DNA of 64,000 bases, taken from contig OY730172.1 in the NCBI GenBank assembly GCA_963422465.1, positions 2,170,001-2,234,000 on the forward strand. Reading direction: 5' to 3'. This document shows, piece by piece, positions 33,001 to 44,724 of the stretch. The translations under genes and the position numbers were made by a program. A model generated the notes under the pieces. It worked only from the letters and a program-made list of their open reading frames with translations, did no database searches and was not told the DNA's origin. This DNA is from Lichina pygmaea. Taxonomy: Eukaryota > Ascomycota > Lichinomycetes > Lichinales > Lichinaceae. Numbering within the stretch: position 1 is the first letter of the stretch; each line of letters starts with the position of its first letter.

Positions 33001-36000
33001 CAACGGCTCCTCTCCGTCAGCAACGTCCCATGGTCGGAGCTCATGCGCGGAGCGCGTCTGAGTCGGATTCCGGTCTCAACCCCTTATCGTTCGAGATGCC
33101 GCCACCATCCGAACGGCTGCTACGCACGATGGTCGACGCCATCCCGGCCCAGATCTTCACGGCGACCCCAGAGACGGGCAAGATCACGTGGGTCAACTCG
33201 AAGTTCCTGGCCTATCGAGGCGTCAGCGTCCAAGACTTCATCAAGGATCCGTGGCAGAGCATCCACCGCGACGAACGGGACGATTATCTCCGCGTGTGGA
33301 GCGGCGCCTTGCGCAACGGCGAGCAGTTCTCGTATCAGGTCCGCCTGAGGCGCTTCGATGGCAATTACCGATGGTTCTACGTCCGAGCGGCGCCCCTGAA
33401 AGACAAGAAGGGCATCACGGTCCACTGGTTTGGGAACAACATGGACATCCACGACCAGCGCATGGCCGAGCTGAGCGCGGCGCACCAGGTGAAGACGGCG
33501 GCGTCGGAGTCCAAGTACCGGGCCCTGGCCAACTCCAGCCCGCAGATCGTCTTCGCTGTCACAGAGTCCAAGGGAGTCATCTTTGCAAACTCCCAGTGGC
33601 GCCACTACTCGGGCCAAGTCCTCGACGACTCCCACGGACTGGGATTCACCGACCACATCCATCCCGAGGATCTAGTGAAGTGCAAACTTCCCGGCTTGCG
33701 AATCAACGCCGAGTCCCTCGGCACGGCGGCGAAAGGGTTGGGCCGATTGAGACGAAGCCCGAGCCGGGCGTCTTCGTCGTCCTCGGGGCTGTCTACCTTG
33801 ACGGCCGAGACGGTGGTCGAGACGCGGTCGTCGCCGTCGCTGTCGCAGCAGCAACGCCTGACACCCAGCCCCGAAGGCCGCGTCGAAGCGCGCACACGGC
33901 GTATGCAAGCCGCGCTCGTACCCGACAGCAGCTACGTCAAGGTGACGACCGATAACGACGGCCGGCCCTGCTACTCCGCCGAGATGAGATTCAAGTCAAA
34001 GGACGGCGAGTACCGGTGGCATCTGGTTAGATGCGTCATGGTCGACTCGCCCAGTCTCGGGGACGACGAGACCTGGTTCGGCACCTGCACCGACATCAAC
34101 GACCACAAGCTCATGGAACAGAAGATGAAGGAGGCCATGGAGTCCAAGACCAAATTCCTCAGCAACATGTCGCACGAGATTCGCACGCCGCTCATCGGCA
34201 TCTCTGGCATGGTCGAGTTCCTCTACCACACCCATCTAACGCCGGAACAGCTCGACTACTGCGATACGATCTGGTCTAGCTCGAGCGGCCTGCTCAGCAT
34301 CGTCAATGACATCCTCGACCTGTCGAAGATCGAGGCCGGCATGATGAGTCTCTCGCACGACTGGTTCCACATCCGGTCGACCATCGAGTCTGTCAACGAC
34401 GCACTCTCGTCACAGGCCATCAACAAAGGCCTCGAGCTGAACTACGTCGTCGAGGACGACGTGCCACCTGTCGTTCGAGGTGACCAGACCCGGATCCGAC
34501 AGGTCCTCATGAACATCCTCGGCAACGCCGTCAAGTTCACCGCTCGCGGCGAGGTCTTCGCGCACTGTAGTCTCGTGCGGGAGCCAGACGAAGCTCTGGC
34601 GGACTACGAGGTCATGCTCGCTTTCGAGGTGATCGACACCGGCGCCGGCTTCAGCGAGAAGGATGCCGAGCGCATCTTCAAACCCTTCAGCCAGGTCGAC
34701 GCCAGCAGCACGAGGCAGTACGGCGGCAGCGGGCTCGGGCTCGTCATCTCGCGGCAGCTGGTCGAACTGCACGGAGGAAGCATGACCAGCAGCAGCGTGC
34801 CGGGCAAGGGTTCAACCTTCAGGTTTCAAGCAACCTTTATCCTCCCCGAAGCCGACACGGCCTCGACCGACGGGCGTGGGAGCGCACCGGACATCGTCGA
34901 GACGCCACCGACCGGGCCACGACTGCCGAGTCCGTACTTCTCAAAGGCCTTCACGCAGTCTCCATCAGGGCCTCCCACCGCCAGCAGCGGTAGCCGAGGG
35001 TCGTCGATGGCCATGTCATCTGCCAGCTCGGATCCGTCGATACGGTCGGTCCTGTCGTCGGCCTCTTCCGCCGTCCCGGCGCCGGCCGCACCCAAGCCAA
35101 GAAGCTCCATCACCGACGCCGAACGACCCAGCAAGGGCGATTCTACTCCCATGCTTTTGGTCATGCCAGAGCATGGTTCGGGGACGGCAGCACCCAGCAG
35201 TCTCCCCGAGAGCAGCGCGAGCCTGGACGAGGCGAAGCCGGTCAGGCGGTCCACGTCCGACAGCTCCCTGATCCCTCGGCTCTACTCCATACTCGTCATC
35301 TGCCCGCAGCCCTACAGCCTCCGCGCGATCACGAAGCACATCGAGCTGAGCCTGCCGATGAAGATCCCTCACCAAGTGACGGCCCAAGGCAGCCTCCTCG
35401 AAAGCCAGCGCATGCTCGGCGGCGAGCCGCCGGCCATCTTTACACACGTCGTCGTCAACCTGCCGATGGCCGAACAGGTGATCGCGCTGATGGAGCAGCT
35501 GTTCCAATCGCCGTCGCAGGGACAGAGCGGCCTCGTGATCCTGGCCGACGCGCGGATGCGGCAGGAGATCAAGAAGCAAGCGCGCGAGCGCGACTTCTGC
35601 CCGCCCGAGCAGGAGACGCGGGTGCAGTTCCTTCTCAAGCCGATCAAGCCCTCGCGCCTCGCGGACATCTTCGACCCTCGACGGGAGCGCCACAGCAGCA
35701 CGGACCGGATCCGACTTAGCGCCGAGCAGCAGACCGATCGACGAAAACAGGCGTTTGTAGAGATGGAACGGAACGTGGGCAACAGAGGTCACCGCGTGTT
35801 GGTCGTCGAGGATAACCCGACCAACCAGAAGGTACGTGGCTCGCACGCTCGCTTTTCGTCTTCCTCTTCTTCCTTTCTTTCTTTCTGTCTTTCTTTCGTT
35901 CGTTTGAATCAAAAGTGGACGAGCTCTCTGACATCTTCTGCAGGTGATGGGTATGTTTCTCCGGAAGGTGGGCGTCCAATTCGAGCTCGTGAGTGATGGC

Positions 36001-36413
36001 GTCGAAGGCACGCAGCGAGTCTTCAGCCAAGACCATTCTACGTACTCGCTAGTTCTGGTATGAAATCCTACCTTTTGCCCTCCAAAAGGACTTGCCTGTC
36101 GACTATTGGTGGCGTTCAACAGACTAATATTCGCACCGGCCGGTGCCAAAATCAGTGCGATCTCCAAATGCCCAACAAAGACGGCTACCAGACGTGTAAG
36201 GAGATACGGCAGTGGGAGCAGCGCCATCATCACCGAAACATGCCCATTATCGCCCTGTCGGCGAACGTCATCGGCGACGTCATCGATCGCTGCCTCGACG
36301 TCGGCTTCAACAGCTACCTCAGCAAACCGGTCGAGTTCAAGGCTCTCTGCAAGGCCATGACGGAGCTCATGGATCCATTGGGTTCGCCCGAGACGATCCC
36401 GGCAAGCCGTTGA
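30075..36413 (+). CDS. hybrid histidine kinase with GAF-like, two PAS, HisKA, HATPase and REC domains
   Basis: Exons 30075-35831, 35944-36057 and 36156-36413 join in phase to 2042 residues. The N-terminus has a GAF-like block from residue 165 (LILNSEPGLEQWWARVVQLGRQYFNANRLSL, VPWGQKATF) and disordered Gln/Pro/Ser linkers. PAS 1 starts near 1011 and PAS 2 near 1144. HisKA has the phospho-acceptor H1367 in FLSNMSHEIRTPL. The ATPase shows its N box (RQVLMNILGNAVKFT, about 1474), DTGAGF and GGSGLGL (about 1549). The receiver starts HRVLVVEDNPTNQK (about 1905), with acceptor D1959 in CDLQMPNKDGY and the conserved lysine in YLSKPVEF. This is a complete cytosolic multistep phosphorelay sensor that would pass phosphate to an HPt protein. 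No transmembrane segment is visible. The start is uncertain: an in-frame ATG at 30204 is also possible. Confidence 0.9.
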
Positions 36414-37207
36414 TAGCTCGTTGCGTCGGCTATCTCTGCGGTTTCTCTGTCGGGCACAAGTGTTCGATCGGTCACCATCGTCCCCTTTGCACCACCATCC
36501 CCATTCATACTATCCATTCATCCTCCTAAGCAGCAACTATGGTATGGACATAAAGCTAACCGCTACTCTCCTTTCCCTCTCTCGCTTTCCCATCCTCGCC
36601 CCAACACCTACCTCTTATGCTTCTATCTGATCCGACCTTTGCAGGTTTTCCTATCCTATCGTCACCCTCAACATTGCCATTCTCATCACCATCCTCATTA
36701 TAACCCAAATGCTTCAGTCACTCCATGAAGACATGACCAGCACTAGCATGAAGCGTGGCGGCGGCCACCGCAATGGTTTGAAGAACCGAACGGCATTTCC
36801 GCATCCGCATTCCCGCTCTTTCGCTATCCCTCTCACTCTCTGTATCTGTCTCTCTCTAGGTTTGTCTCACTGTTTTCTCTTGTCCTTCCTCTCCACTATT
36901 CTCTTTTCCTCCCTTTCCGCATGCCGTCTTCCATCCTCTCAGAGGGAGCAGACAATGCGGGACGGAGCCTCTTTTCCCTTTGGAAATACTCTGTATTAGT
37001 CCATTCTTTGTGGGAGGTGGCCCATTTATCGTGGGAGGAGGTGGCATTCTTCGTGAGAGAAGGCGGCATTCTCATGAGCTTGCGTACTTCCTTCCTTACT
37101 TTCTCGGTTGTCTTCTTACTGTACGCGGCATAGCGGACGATATTTTTGCTAGGGCGGTGCGAAAGGGCACGAGCCAACTCTTGTCATCATCATCATCATC
37201 TCCTTCG

Positions 37208-37245
<38 letters not shown>

Positions 37246-40089
37246 AGTGTTGTCGTCGTCGTCGTCGTCTTTGTTGTCTTTGTCGGCGTTGTTATCATTG
37301 TCGTCATTGGTGACAGCAGCAGCGTCGGCATCAGCAGCGGCATCATCATCGTCATTAGCAGTAGCGGCAGCGGCATCGTCATCACCAGTCGCATTATTTG
37401 GCAAATTCACTTGGTTCCAGCCATCGTCCCTCTCCTCTATTCTTTCTGTCTATCAGTCGAATCCTAGTAGTGGTTGATTAGGTAAGCAGAAGTACCCCCT
37501 CTTCTGATCCACGTTGCATCAATCGCACATCTTCTTCTTCCCCGCAGCTCGAAACTCCTAGCCGGTTCCAGATCCTCTTTGGACAAATAGTTAATTGGAG
37601 CTAATTTACCTACTGGTACATACGTACGTGTTTGACTAAAAGCTTTGGCCTAACAAGCCGGTAACTTGGTGCGTCCTCGTTTGAGTGCCGTTTTGGCGAC
37701 GATGCTAGTCGTCGATAGCTCTCTGCTAACCGGCACATACGTACCGTACCGACCCTGCTAACGACGACGGTGCTGAAGGCTAAAGTGGGCTTGGTCGACG
37801 CCCTCGTCTGGTCTGGTCCGGTCCTTGTCGGCGGCTGGACCTCAGTGGCGACCCCCTAAACGATCTATGAACTCGGCATGCGGTCAGCATGAAACCCGTT
37901 GCAAGCTCTTGCTCGTCGTACCACCGTCCTACTCTACCGCTTGTAGCCGTTCCGTATCCACTATGCGGAAGATCTGAGCCTCGTCGAGAATTCAGTTATG
38001 GGGCATTGCTGCTGCTGCTGCTTGCTTTTTCGTTTAGGGCAGGACGCATCTTGCGTCGCCGTTATGCCCATTGGCCGTCGATTGGGTTTGGAAGATGGAG
38101 GGGAGTTGGAGATTGTGGCGGGGCAAGGGCCGGGCATCAAGTCGATAGAAATGACTAGTTCTGCTGCAGCAGGACTAGCAGCAGGAGCGGCTGTGGAAAT
38201 CAGGCATCGACGGCGTGCTGGAGTACTGCTACTCCCACCGTCGTCGAACCTGATGTTGCGCCAGTGCTTTGAAACAGCGGTCCATCGGTATGGATAGCGC
38301 CGTCGACAAAAGAGACCAGACTCCCCATCACCACTCCGTTGTAGGAAAAAGTCTCGTCACTTGTGATCGTCAGCCCCACCCCACAATTCGGAAGATCCGA
38401 GACATTCGAGACACTGGTGTCCTTGCCGGTGACAGCGACAACGACGATGACATGTCATCAGGCATCGAGACCTGAAGATCATCCCACGCGCCCCAAAACG
38501 GAAAGAGCTGGATAGGCCGGACAGGATGGACTGGCTGAAGGTGCAGGAGTGAGGCCGGACCTAACGAGAGCACTGCAGCCTGCGATTCGTGGATCACAAC
38601 GGATGACCGAGCGACGCACCAACACCAGGTGGTGATAATGATGACGGCGGATGAAGCTACCACAACAGCCCGTGACAGCATTTTCATGCTCCATCCCATC
38701 CCTGCAGCGGCCGGGCCATACATACATGCGTACACAGGTACGGTACTGTATGATCTCGCCAGACAAGCGGTGACAACACATCACTCGGCCTTTGAACAGC
38801 TCATCCCACATTGAACTCTCCGCCATCAGGACAGCAGCAACAGCAGCAACAGTAGCAACAGCAGCACGCTCAGACGAGGGCAAAAGAAAGGAAAACACGT
38901 CTTGGCCGCATCAATGGCCGTTGTCCTGCGAGACGCACGTTCTGGAAAAGACAGACCGTTTTCGCCGCACCCTAAGGATGGCGCCGCTTTAGCGGCCACG
39001 CTCACTGGGGTGGATGTACAGTACAAAGGGACGCACGGCAATCGAAGAACCGAACGAACGAACGGACCAACCAACAGACCAAACAACAGACCAACGAACG
39101 AGACAGACGGACGGGAGACGGACGACGGTAGACGATGCTACTCTCGTATCTTTCTGGACTGGACCACCCCTTGGATGCAGAGGAACTCCGAAGCAGAAAA
39201 GGTTCGGTGTCCACTGACCCTATCACTCGATTTGGCGGCCGGCTTTCCGGTCCACGGTCCCTCGTGGACTCACACCAACGGTCCGCCTCCCTGTCCTACG
39301 CGGCCATGTGTTTCTCTCGACGGCGCCCGGTCCCGGACCCCTTGCAAGCCAGCACCGGCGATCTCCCTCTCGCGGTTGGGTGACCCGTTTGGGTGACCCC
39401 CGGCCTGGTTGATCCGCCGGCATACGTCTTCCGTTCGCCACCGCCGGTCGAAGATGATCAACGGACGTCGGGAGTCAAATAGCGAGCGGCGCGACAGCTT
39501 GATGTCGGCCGAGGACCAGGAAGGCTCGACCAGGATGCAGAAAGAGCTTTGACCCTCGAGCCCGGTCTGGCAAGAAGCACATGAGCGATGAAAAATCCCG
39601 CTCGCCGCGCCACGGCCTGGAAAATCCGCACAGCATCGACGCAAGACTAGGCAAGCCGTCGGCGCACGGGAGGGGGGAGATGGTGCGGGGCGTGTTGTCG
39701 TCCGACGACCGACCTAGTCGACTGCGAAACGGCAGATGCAGCTGCCTGCACGAGCCTCTGCAGCTGGCGGGGGCACGATGGTCTGGGATGGCCTCAACAG
39801 GCATGGACCAGGGAGGGACGGCTGGTCGATAGCCGCTGCCAAGGGAGACGACGGTCGACGAGAGGAGGATTGAGCCAATGCGATGCATGCGGTTGGGACG
39901 CACCGTACATGGGATGACGAGGTGGATGGCGAAGGCATGGTCATGCGGCATCTGCTCGCGCCGATGGACGGACCCACGGATGGACGGATGGATGGAAGTA
40001 TGGACGGGCTGATGGGGCCTGAGGAGGCAATCGATGATTGTGTGGGTGTAGCAAGAGGACAGAGGCAAACAAGACCTGACCCAGTCGTC
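36414..40089. other. 3.7-kb gene-free region with microsatellites
   Basis: After the kinase stop come pyrimidine-rich sequence, a TTG/GTC trinucleotide block, GTAC runs (37615-37630, 37735-37755), a CAG/CAA tract (38829-38868) and a degenerate GAAC/CCAA tract (39045-39115). Long frames exist on both strands (for example 39475-40182 minus), but none carries a recognisable domain or splice-consistent extension. Confidence 0.5.
37185..37385 (+). repeat. TTG/GTC trinucleotide repeat block
   Basis: CAT units, then TTG repeats (37206-37246), then CGTCGT and mixed GCAGCATCA units. This produces Asn/Asp-rich spurious frames on the minus strand. Confidence 0.85.
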
Positions 40090-40097
40090 TATAAAAG
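40090..40097 (+). promoter_or_regulatory. TATA box of the Kxd1 gene
   Basis: The octamer tataaaag matches the core consensus. It lies 273 bp before the ATG at 40363 and is followed by a long pyrimidine-rich, C-rich leader typical of fungal transcription starts. Most other genes in the window show no such clear box. Confidence 0.6.
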
Positions 40098-40362
40098 GAG
40101 GGACGATGGACCCGCTCGAAGAAGAGATCCTTCTTCCTTTTCGTTCACCCTTCCCCAGACTGTTCTCTACCACTCCAACCAACCTCTCTGCTTGCCACCG
40201 GCTCTAGCTCTCTGGCTCGTGCGTCCGGCCCATCCCCAAGTCTCGATCCATCATCCATCCCGAGCCTACCGCCCCTGACCCGTTTGTGTGTGTCGGTCGT
40301 GCGCATACAGCCTTCTGTCATACCCGCATCGATCATTCCGAGCAGCCTGCCTCCCGCACACC

Positions 40363-41269
40363 ATGTCGTCCCCACGAGTTCTCTACGGTGCTCCTACCCT
40401 CCCCATCGACGTCAGTGGCAAGGGTCGGTACGAGTCGCCGTCGCCGCCGACGGGCTACCGGCAGCCGTCGATGTCGCCGCCGGAGGTGATGGACGGCGGC
40501 GCGTCCGTCGGAACGTCCGCGGTGCCGTCGCTGACCAACTCCACCGCCGGCAGCGCCTCGGGCGAGTACGACGTCTCGTCCGGCGCTGGGTCGAGCATCG
40601 ACCTGATGGATCTGCTCAACGACCGGCTCACGGGATCGTTCGACCCGCTGCCGCTGGATCGCAGCCTCGCGACTCAGGCCCAGACGTAAGTGAGAGCGAT
40701 GCTCCTCCTCCCGCCCGGCGTCGACCGGTTCAGTCGTTCTCGACGTCTTTCGTCTCCTTGTGTCGCGCCGCCGCCGCGATGAGCTGGCAGAAACGACCGT
40801 CACGCTGTCGCGAGCGGACGGCGACGTCGTCTCCGGTGCAATCGGCTCTCCTTTCGTGTTCTTCTTCTCCGACCACGTAGAACGCTCGGTCCGCTCGAAC
40901 AAGCTGCAAACGCTCGCTAACACGGTCCGGCCGAGCAAACACACAGTTCCGGCGCACTAAACGCCAAACATCGCGAACTCCTCGCCCTGCAAGCCGAGGC
41001 GCAGCGACGTCTGGCGACGTCGCGAACCAACTTCGCCGATGGCATGAAGGCGGCCAAGGAGGTCAAGAAAGACCTCGAATGGACGCAGAAGCGCGTCAGG
41101 TGGGTCAATCGTCGCGGGCCGATTCTTAGCCCCTCGACACGACCGTCTCTCGCCCGTTTGCTGACCTGGACTCTTCTCCCCTCGCAGCACGCTCAAGGCC
41201 AAGACGGAGAGGAAATATCCGCGGCAGTACAAGATGGCCAAGGACCGGTGTCCGTCTCCGTCGGACTGA
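40363..41269 (+). CDS. KXD1: KxDL-motif protein Kxd1 (BLOC-1-related)
   Basis: Exons 40363-40685, 40947-41099 and 41188-41269 join in phase to 185 residues. A disordered N-terminus of about 75 residues precedes IDLMDLLNDRLTGSFDPLPLDRSLATQAQTSGALNAK, then a helical coiled coil with the namesake KKDL motif at residues 148-151 (KEVKKDLEWTQKRV), and a C-terminus KTERKYPRQYKMAKDRCPSPSD. Kxd1 belongs to the BLOC-1/BORC-like complex on endosomes and lysosome-related organelles, where the fungal complex controls Rab GAP recruitment and endosome maturation. Both splices are strongly supported, because QAQTSGALNAKHRELL and KRVSTLKAKTERKYP are unbroken family blocks. A TATA box lies 273 bp upstream. Confidence 0.9.
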
Positions 41270-43233
41270 ACTGTTTCTCGGACCACCGCTTTCCTCCGTC
41301 TCCATCATGTCTCTCATCTCGTCTCAGCGATCACATCTCCAAGTATTCTACCCCCATCTTCATTTTTCTGTCGACTGTCTTACTCGTCCCACCTTGGTTT
41401 GCTTATTCGTCGCTTTTCCCCTGCTTCTGTGCTGTGTCGGCGTCCGATGGCTGGTGGTGGACGATGACATGTCGTTGGATTTGACTTCGTCTGGCTCTTC
41501 CGCCGTTTGCGCCATAAATCCCCTTGGCCCCCCCCCCCCCCCCCTCTAAAAAAGCAACGTGGCCGATCTTGCACCCCTCACCAACAACACCCTCCATATC
41601 CGTCGCCGCTTTTGCTGCCCTATGATCTTCCGCCCAGGTACTCCCGCGCGAGTGATCTGCATTGGTGCCTACACCTCTCCTTCCGCTGTTCCCTGCTTCT
41701 TCCCGCTTTCCCGCTATGCCGCTTCCCGCTTTGTACTGTACATGCCATCGGCGTCTCCTGCATCGGCAGGGGGCAAGAGACGGTGCGTGCGCGTGCCGCA
41801 GTTGGTGTCTTTTCTGCTGCTGCTCATGCACGTCATCTCTCTTTCCGAGGGTGTGGGTTCTGGAATCACCGCCCGATGCGCCTAGCAGGTTCACACTGCA
41901 AGGCACGCCCGCCAGGGCAACCAAGGGCCGAGGAAGCCAGGGATCTCTTGATTCGTGGGGGGGCTGTTGTTTCTACGGGGAGATGCGTTTCCTGCCGAAT
42001 CTACTTCTTGCCTGCCCTGTCCGCGGCCGTCTGCGCTGGCCTTGCTCCCCCCACGCCCCCCGGTCCTTGCCCTTATGGCAGCCTTTCGCTGCAATTTTGC
42101 CGCACGGTCGTACCCGCAATCGACTAACTCACCTTGCTGCGGCTGGCCCCGTCTACGAGCAGCACTAGCCGCAATAGGAGGAGGAGGAGGGAGGAGGGGG
42201 ATGATGACACGTGCCTCCTTCGGCTCTTCTTTCCCTGTTTCTCAATCCTGAGGGCCGCTTCTTCCTCCAACTCTGTTTGAGTTCTTGTCTATGAATATTC
42301 TGATTGGTCCCTTGTTCTTCTTTTCTTCTCTTATTTTGACTCTTCTTATTTCGAGACAGACGGAGTTCTTGTCACGAATATCACGACTTTCTTTCAGGTA
42401 CTTTCATCCATACTGTGGTTGCAACGAAGCTTGCTCTCACAAAGTACTTTCGAGAGGCTGAGAGGGCCGAGCTTGGTTACCGCGGGCTCTCTGTCCTTCT
42501 TTCTATACCTATGAAAAATCGTGGCGTATCTTCTTTTCTTCTTGATCTATTCAGGCTGTCTTTTCAGAGCTACGGGAAGCCGGGGTTTTAAGGATGCTTG
42601 GACTACTATGAGTACTGGGTGGTGTACAAGGGTCAAGTGTCTGGCTTGTCTACCTCCTTGTTCACTCTGCTGTGAAGAGACAAGCTCGACGCTCAACTTA
42701 CGTGTTGACTACTTACTAGATCAGTAGGCATGATACGGTCAACTGGCAGGTGTGCAAGCAGACTAGCCCTGGCGTTCTTGGACAGGCAGATACCTAGTCT
42801 ATCATTGTAGGTAGGTAGAATCAGTAGTTAGGTAGGTAGTCCGTCGGTCACTGTAGCTTGCAGTAGCTACGGGAGAGCTGCTGTACAGATTTAAGATGAA
42901 GCTGTAGGTATCACGGGTATGTACAGCTCGAGCTTGAGCTAGCTGTAGAATAGAGCGTACAGTAGCTCGGGATATAGCTACGTCTACTCCGTACATACAC
43001 CTACCTACATCTACCTACATCTACCCACTCCTTACAGTACTGTACAGTCCTGTAGTGTACAGCGTGACAGCCAGGCATGAATGATAGAGGGATAGGAGGC
43101 ATGTGATGTCACTGAGCAGCAGAGATGGGGCTCGCAAAGAACACTCGGAAGCCTTTTTAATGGAGAAGTTAGTGTAGCCATGTAGAGTGTAATGTTTTAG
43201 ACCATGGAGTCATTCTGAAACCTACCCTACCAT
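41270..43233. other. 2-kb intergenic region before the repeat district
   Basis: It contains a 17-C run (41528-41544), GGA repeats (42177-42200), TAGG repeats (42805-42840) and many GTAC/CTAC motifs (42880-43060). Open frames around 41507-42251 overlap each other in several phases and match nothing I know, so none is called. Confidence 0.5.
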
Positions 43234-43247
43234 TACAACTTCCACGG

Positions 43248-43731
43248 CACAGGCAAGATTGGCCTTGCTGCCTTTCTCCACCGCTGCCGAGTCCCTGGCT
43301 TTGAGTCGCCGGCGTGCCCGTGTGGGTGGCAGTGGGAGACAGCCAAACACGTGATCCTCCAGTGCCAGCGGTTTGCCAGCGAGCGACGGGTGCTCCGACA
43401 GCTAACTTCGACAACTAACTTCCAGCAGCTTATCTCTAACCACCGGGCAGCAGCTGTCCTGGCTCCGTGGTTCCTACGTCTAGGCCTTCTCTCCCAGTTT
43501 TCCTGGGCCCGGGACCAGCTCCCCCCTGCTCGATTGCCAAGCAGCCACTTTCTTTGTTCTACAGTCTCTCGGCAGGATGGCACCCGCCCAGGGGCCGCAG
43601 GGGAGGTTTTTATCCTGTGGGCAGGTGGCTAGCCACCTGGGCCAAAAGGTTTCCTTACCACTTCTATAGTATTCCCAGCATAATCTAGCTTAGCTAGTTT
43701 TAGAATGGTGTAGGATCTCAATACAATACAA
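43248..43731 (+). mobile_element. 5'-truncated LINE insertion with target duplication
   Basis: This 484-bp insertion is bounded by a direct duplication tacaacttccacgg (43234-43247 and 43732-43745). It encodes GKIGLAAFLHRCRVPGFESPACPCGWQWETAKHVILQCQRF, a CCHC zinc knuckle (C-x-C, H, C) typical of the C-terminal end of Tad1/I-like LINE ORF2, then PWFLRLGLLSQFSWARDQL. A short 3' untranslated region follows, with the cccagcataat motif and an acaat-type tail. Reverse transcriptase and endonuclease are missing, as expected for 5' truncation during target-primed reverse transcription. Confidence 0.85.
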
Positions 43732-43788
43732 TACAACTTCCACGGTGAAGGAAAGATTTGGACGAGGAGAGTCAGATAGCTGGATGGT

Positions 43789-44424
43789 TGATTGATTGAT
43801 TGAATTCCTACACCATTCTAGCGCTAGTGTATCTAGGCTACGCTGGGTCAACTATGGAATTAGGCTAGGAAAACTCAACCGGGAAAAAAAAACCTCTCCC
43901 TGCAGCGCCTCAGGCAGCGCTATCCTCTCGAGTAATCTGTAGAACGTGGGGGGTGGCTGGTTAGTAACCAGTATCCAGCTGCTCCTGAGCCCAGGAGAAC
44001 TGGGAGAGAACTCCGTGGCGTAGGATCCACGAGGTGAGGGCGGCGGCGGGCCGCGGGCGCGAGATCATCACCTGGTAGTCAGTAGTAGCAGTCGCAGTGT
44101 AAAGACTGCGGCGTACTCGCTGCTGGCGTGGGCACTCTAGAACAACATGCTTGGCAGTCTCCCACTGCGCTCCGCAGCAACAAGCCGGTGTCGGGAAGCC
44201 GGGGATTCGTCGCTTGCAGAGGAAGGCTGCCAGCCCAATCTTACCTGTGCGCATCTGCGTTAGGATGCTGCTTTGGGCCTTGGATAGGCCGGCGCGAAGC
44301 CAGAGGAACGCCCGGTACCGCATCTTGTCCGGCTTCCAGTTGTCTCCCCCTCCAGGGTCGGGGTCCAGCAGCTGGACTTGAGGTGGGGGTCCACTGTGGA
44401 GCTCGTACCATCGCTCCCAGCACC
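43789..44424 (-). mobile_element. 5'-truncated LINE insertion, opposite orientation
   Basis: This 636-bp insertion on the minus strand is flanked by gatagctggatggt at 43775-43788 and 44425-44438. The minus-strand frame runs open from the truncation point through KMRYRAFLWLRAGLSKAQSSILTQMRTGKIGLAAFLCKRRIPGFPTPACCCGAQWETAKHVVLECPR to a stop at 43961. The 3' end shows an attg-type tail on the plus strand (43787-43800). It is related to but distinct from the copy at 43248, and lies 43 bp from it. Confidence 0.85.
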
Positions 44425-44599
44425 GATAGCTGGATGGTGGCTTGTGATATGTGTGGGTATCTGGGGAGCTGTGAATATGCCACGAAAGTATTGCTGCGAC
44501 GGAAGCTGTTTCTGCATTCTGGGGAGGTGATGGTTAATCGGTGGAATTCTGGTGCTCGATACAGTATGGAGTGTTTGATTGTTCAAGGCTTGATGGTCG

Positions 44600-44724
44600 A
44601 TGGTTGATGCTTGAAACTTGAAGTTTGATGCTCGACGCTCGACGCTCGACACTTGAAGCTTGATAATCAATGCTTGATACTCGATGCCTGGAACGACACT
44701 TGACAATCGACTCTTGCAGTTTTG
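44600..44724 (+). repeat. short-period degenerate repeat at the left edge of the minisatellite
   Basis: Units close to gatgcttgaaacttga and gctcgac alternate over about 120 bp. A similar ctcgacggtcgacgcttgac motif closes the array on the right (46878-46905). Confidence 0.6.

Noticed and set aside
35016-36233. 405-codon minus-strand frame antisense to the histidine kinase
   Set aside because: It overlaps the conserved receiver and linker coding on the plus strand and crosses its introns. Shadow frame.
37096-37477. Asn/Asp-rich minus-strand and Leu/Ser-rich plus-strand frames
   Set aside because: Products of the TTG/GTC microsatellite block, with no conserved flanks.
39475-40182. 235-codon minus-strand frame upstream of Kxd1
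   Set aside because: It spans the Kxd1 TATA region, has no recognisable motif and no splice-supported extension.
41507-42251. Several plus-strand frames of 100-206 codons after Kxd1
   Set aside because: They overlap one another in different phases, include a poly-C tract translated as Pro, and match no family.
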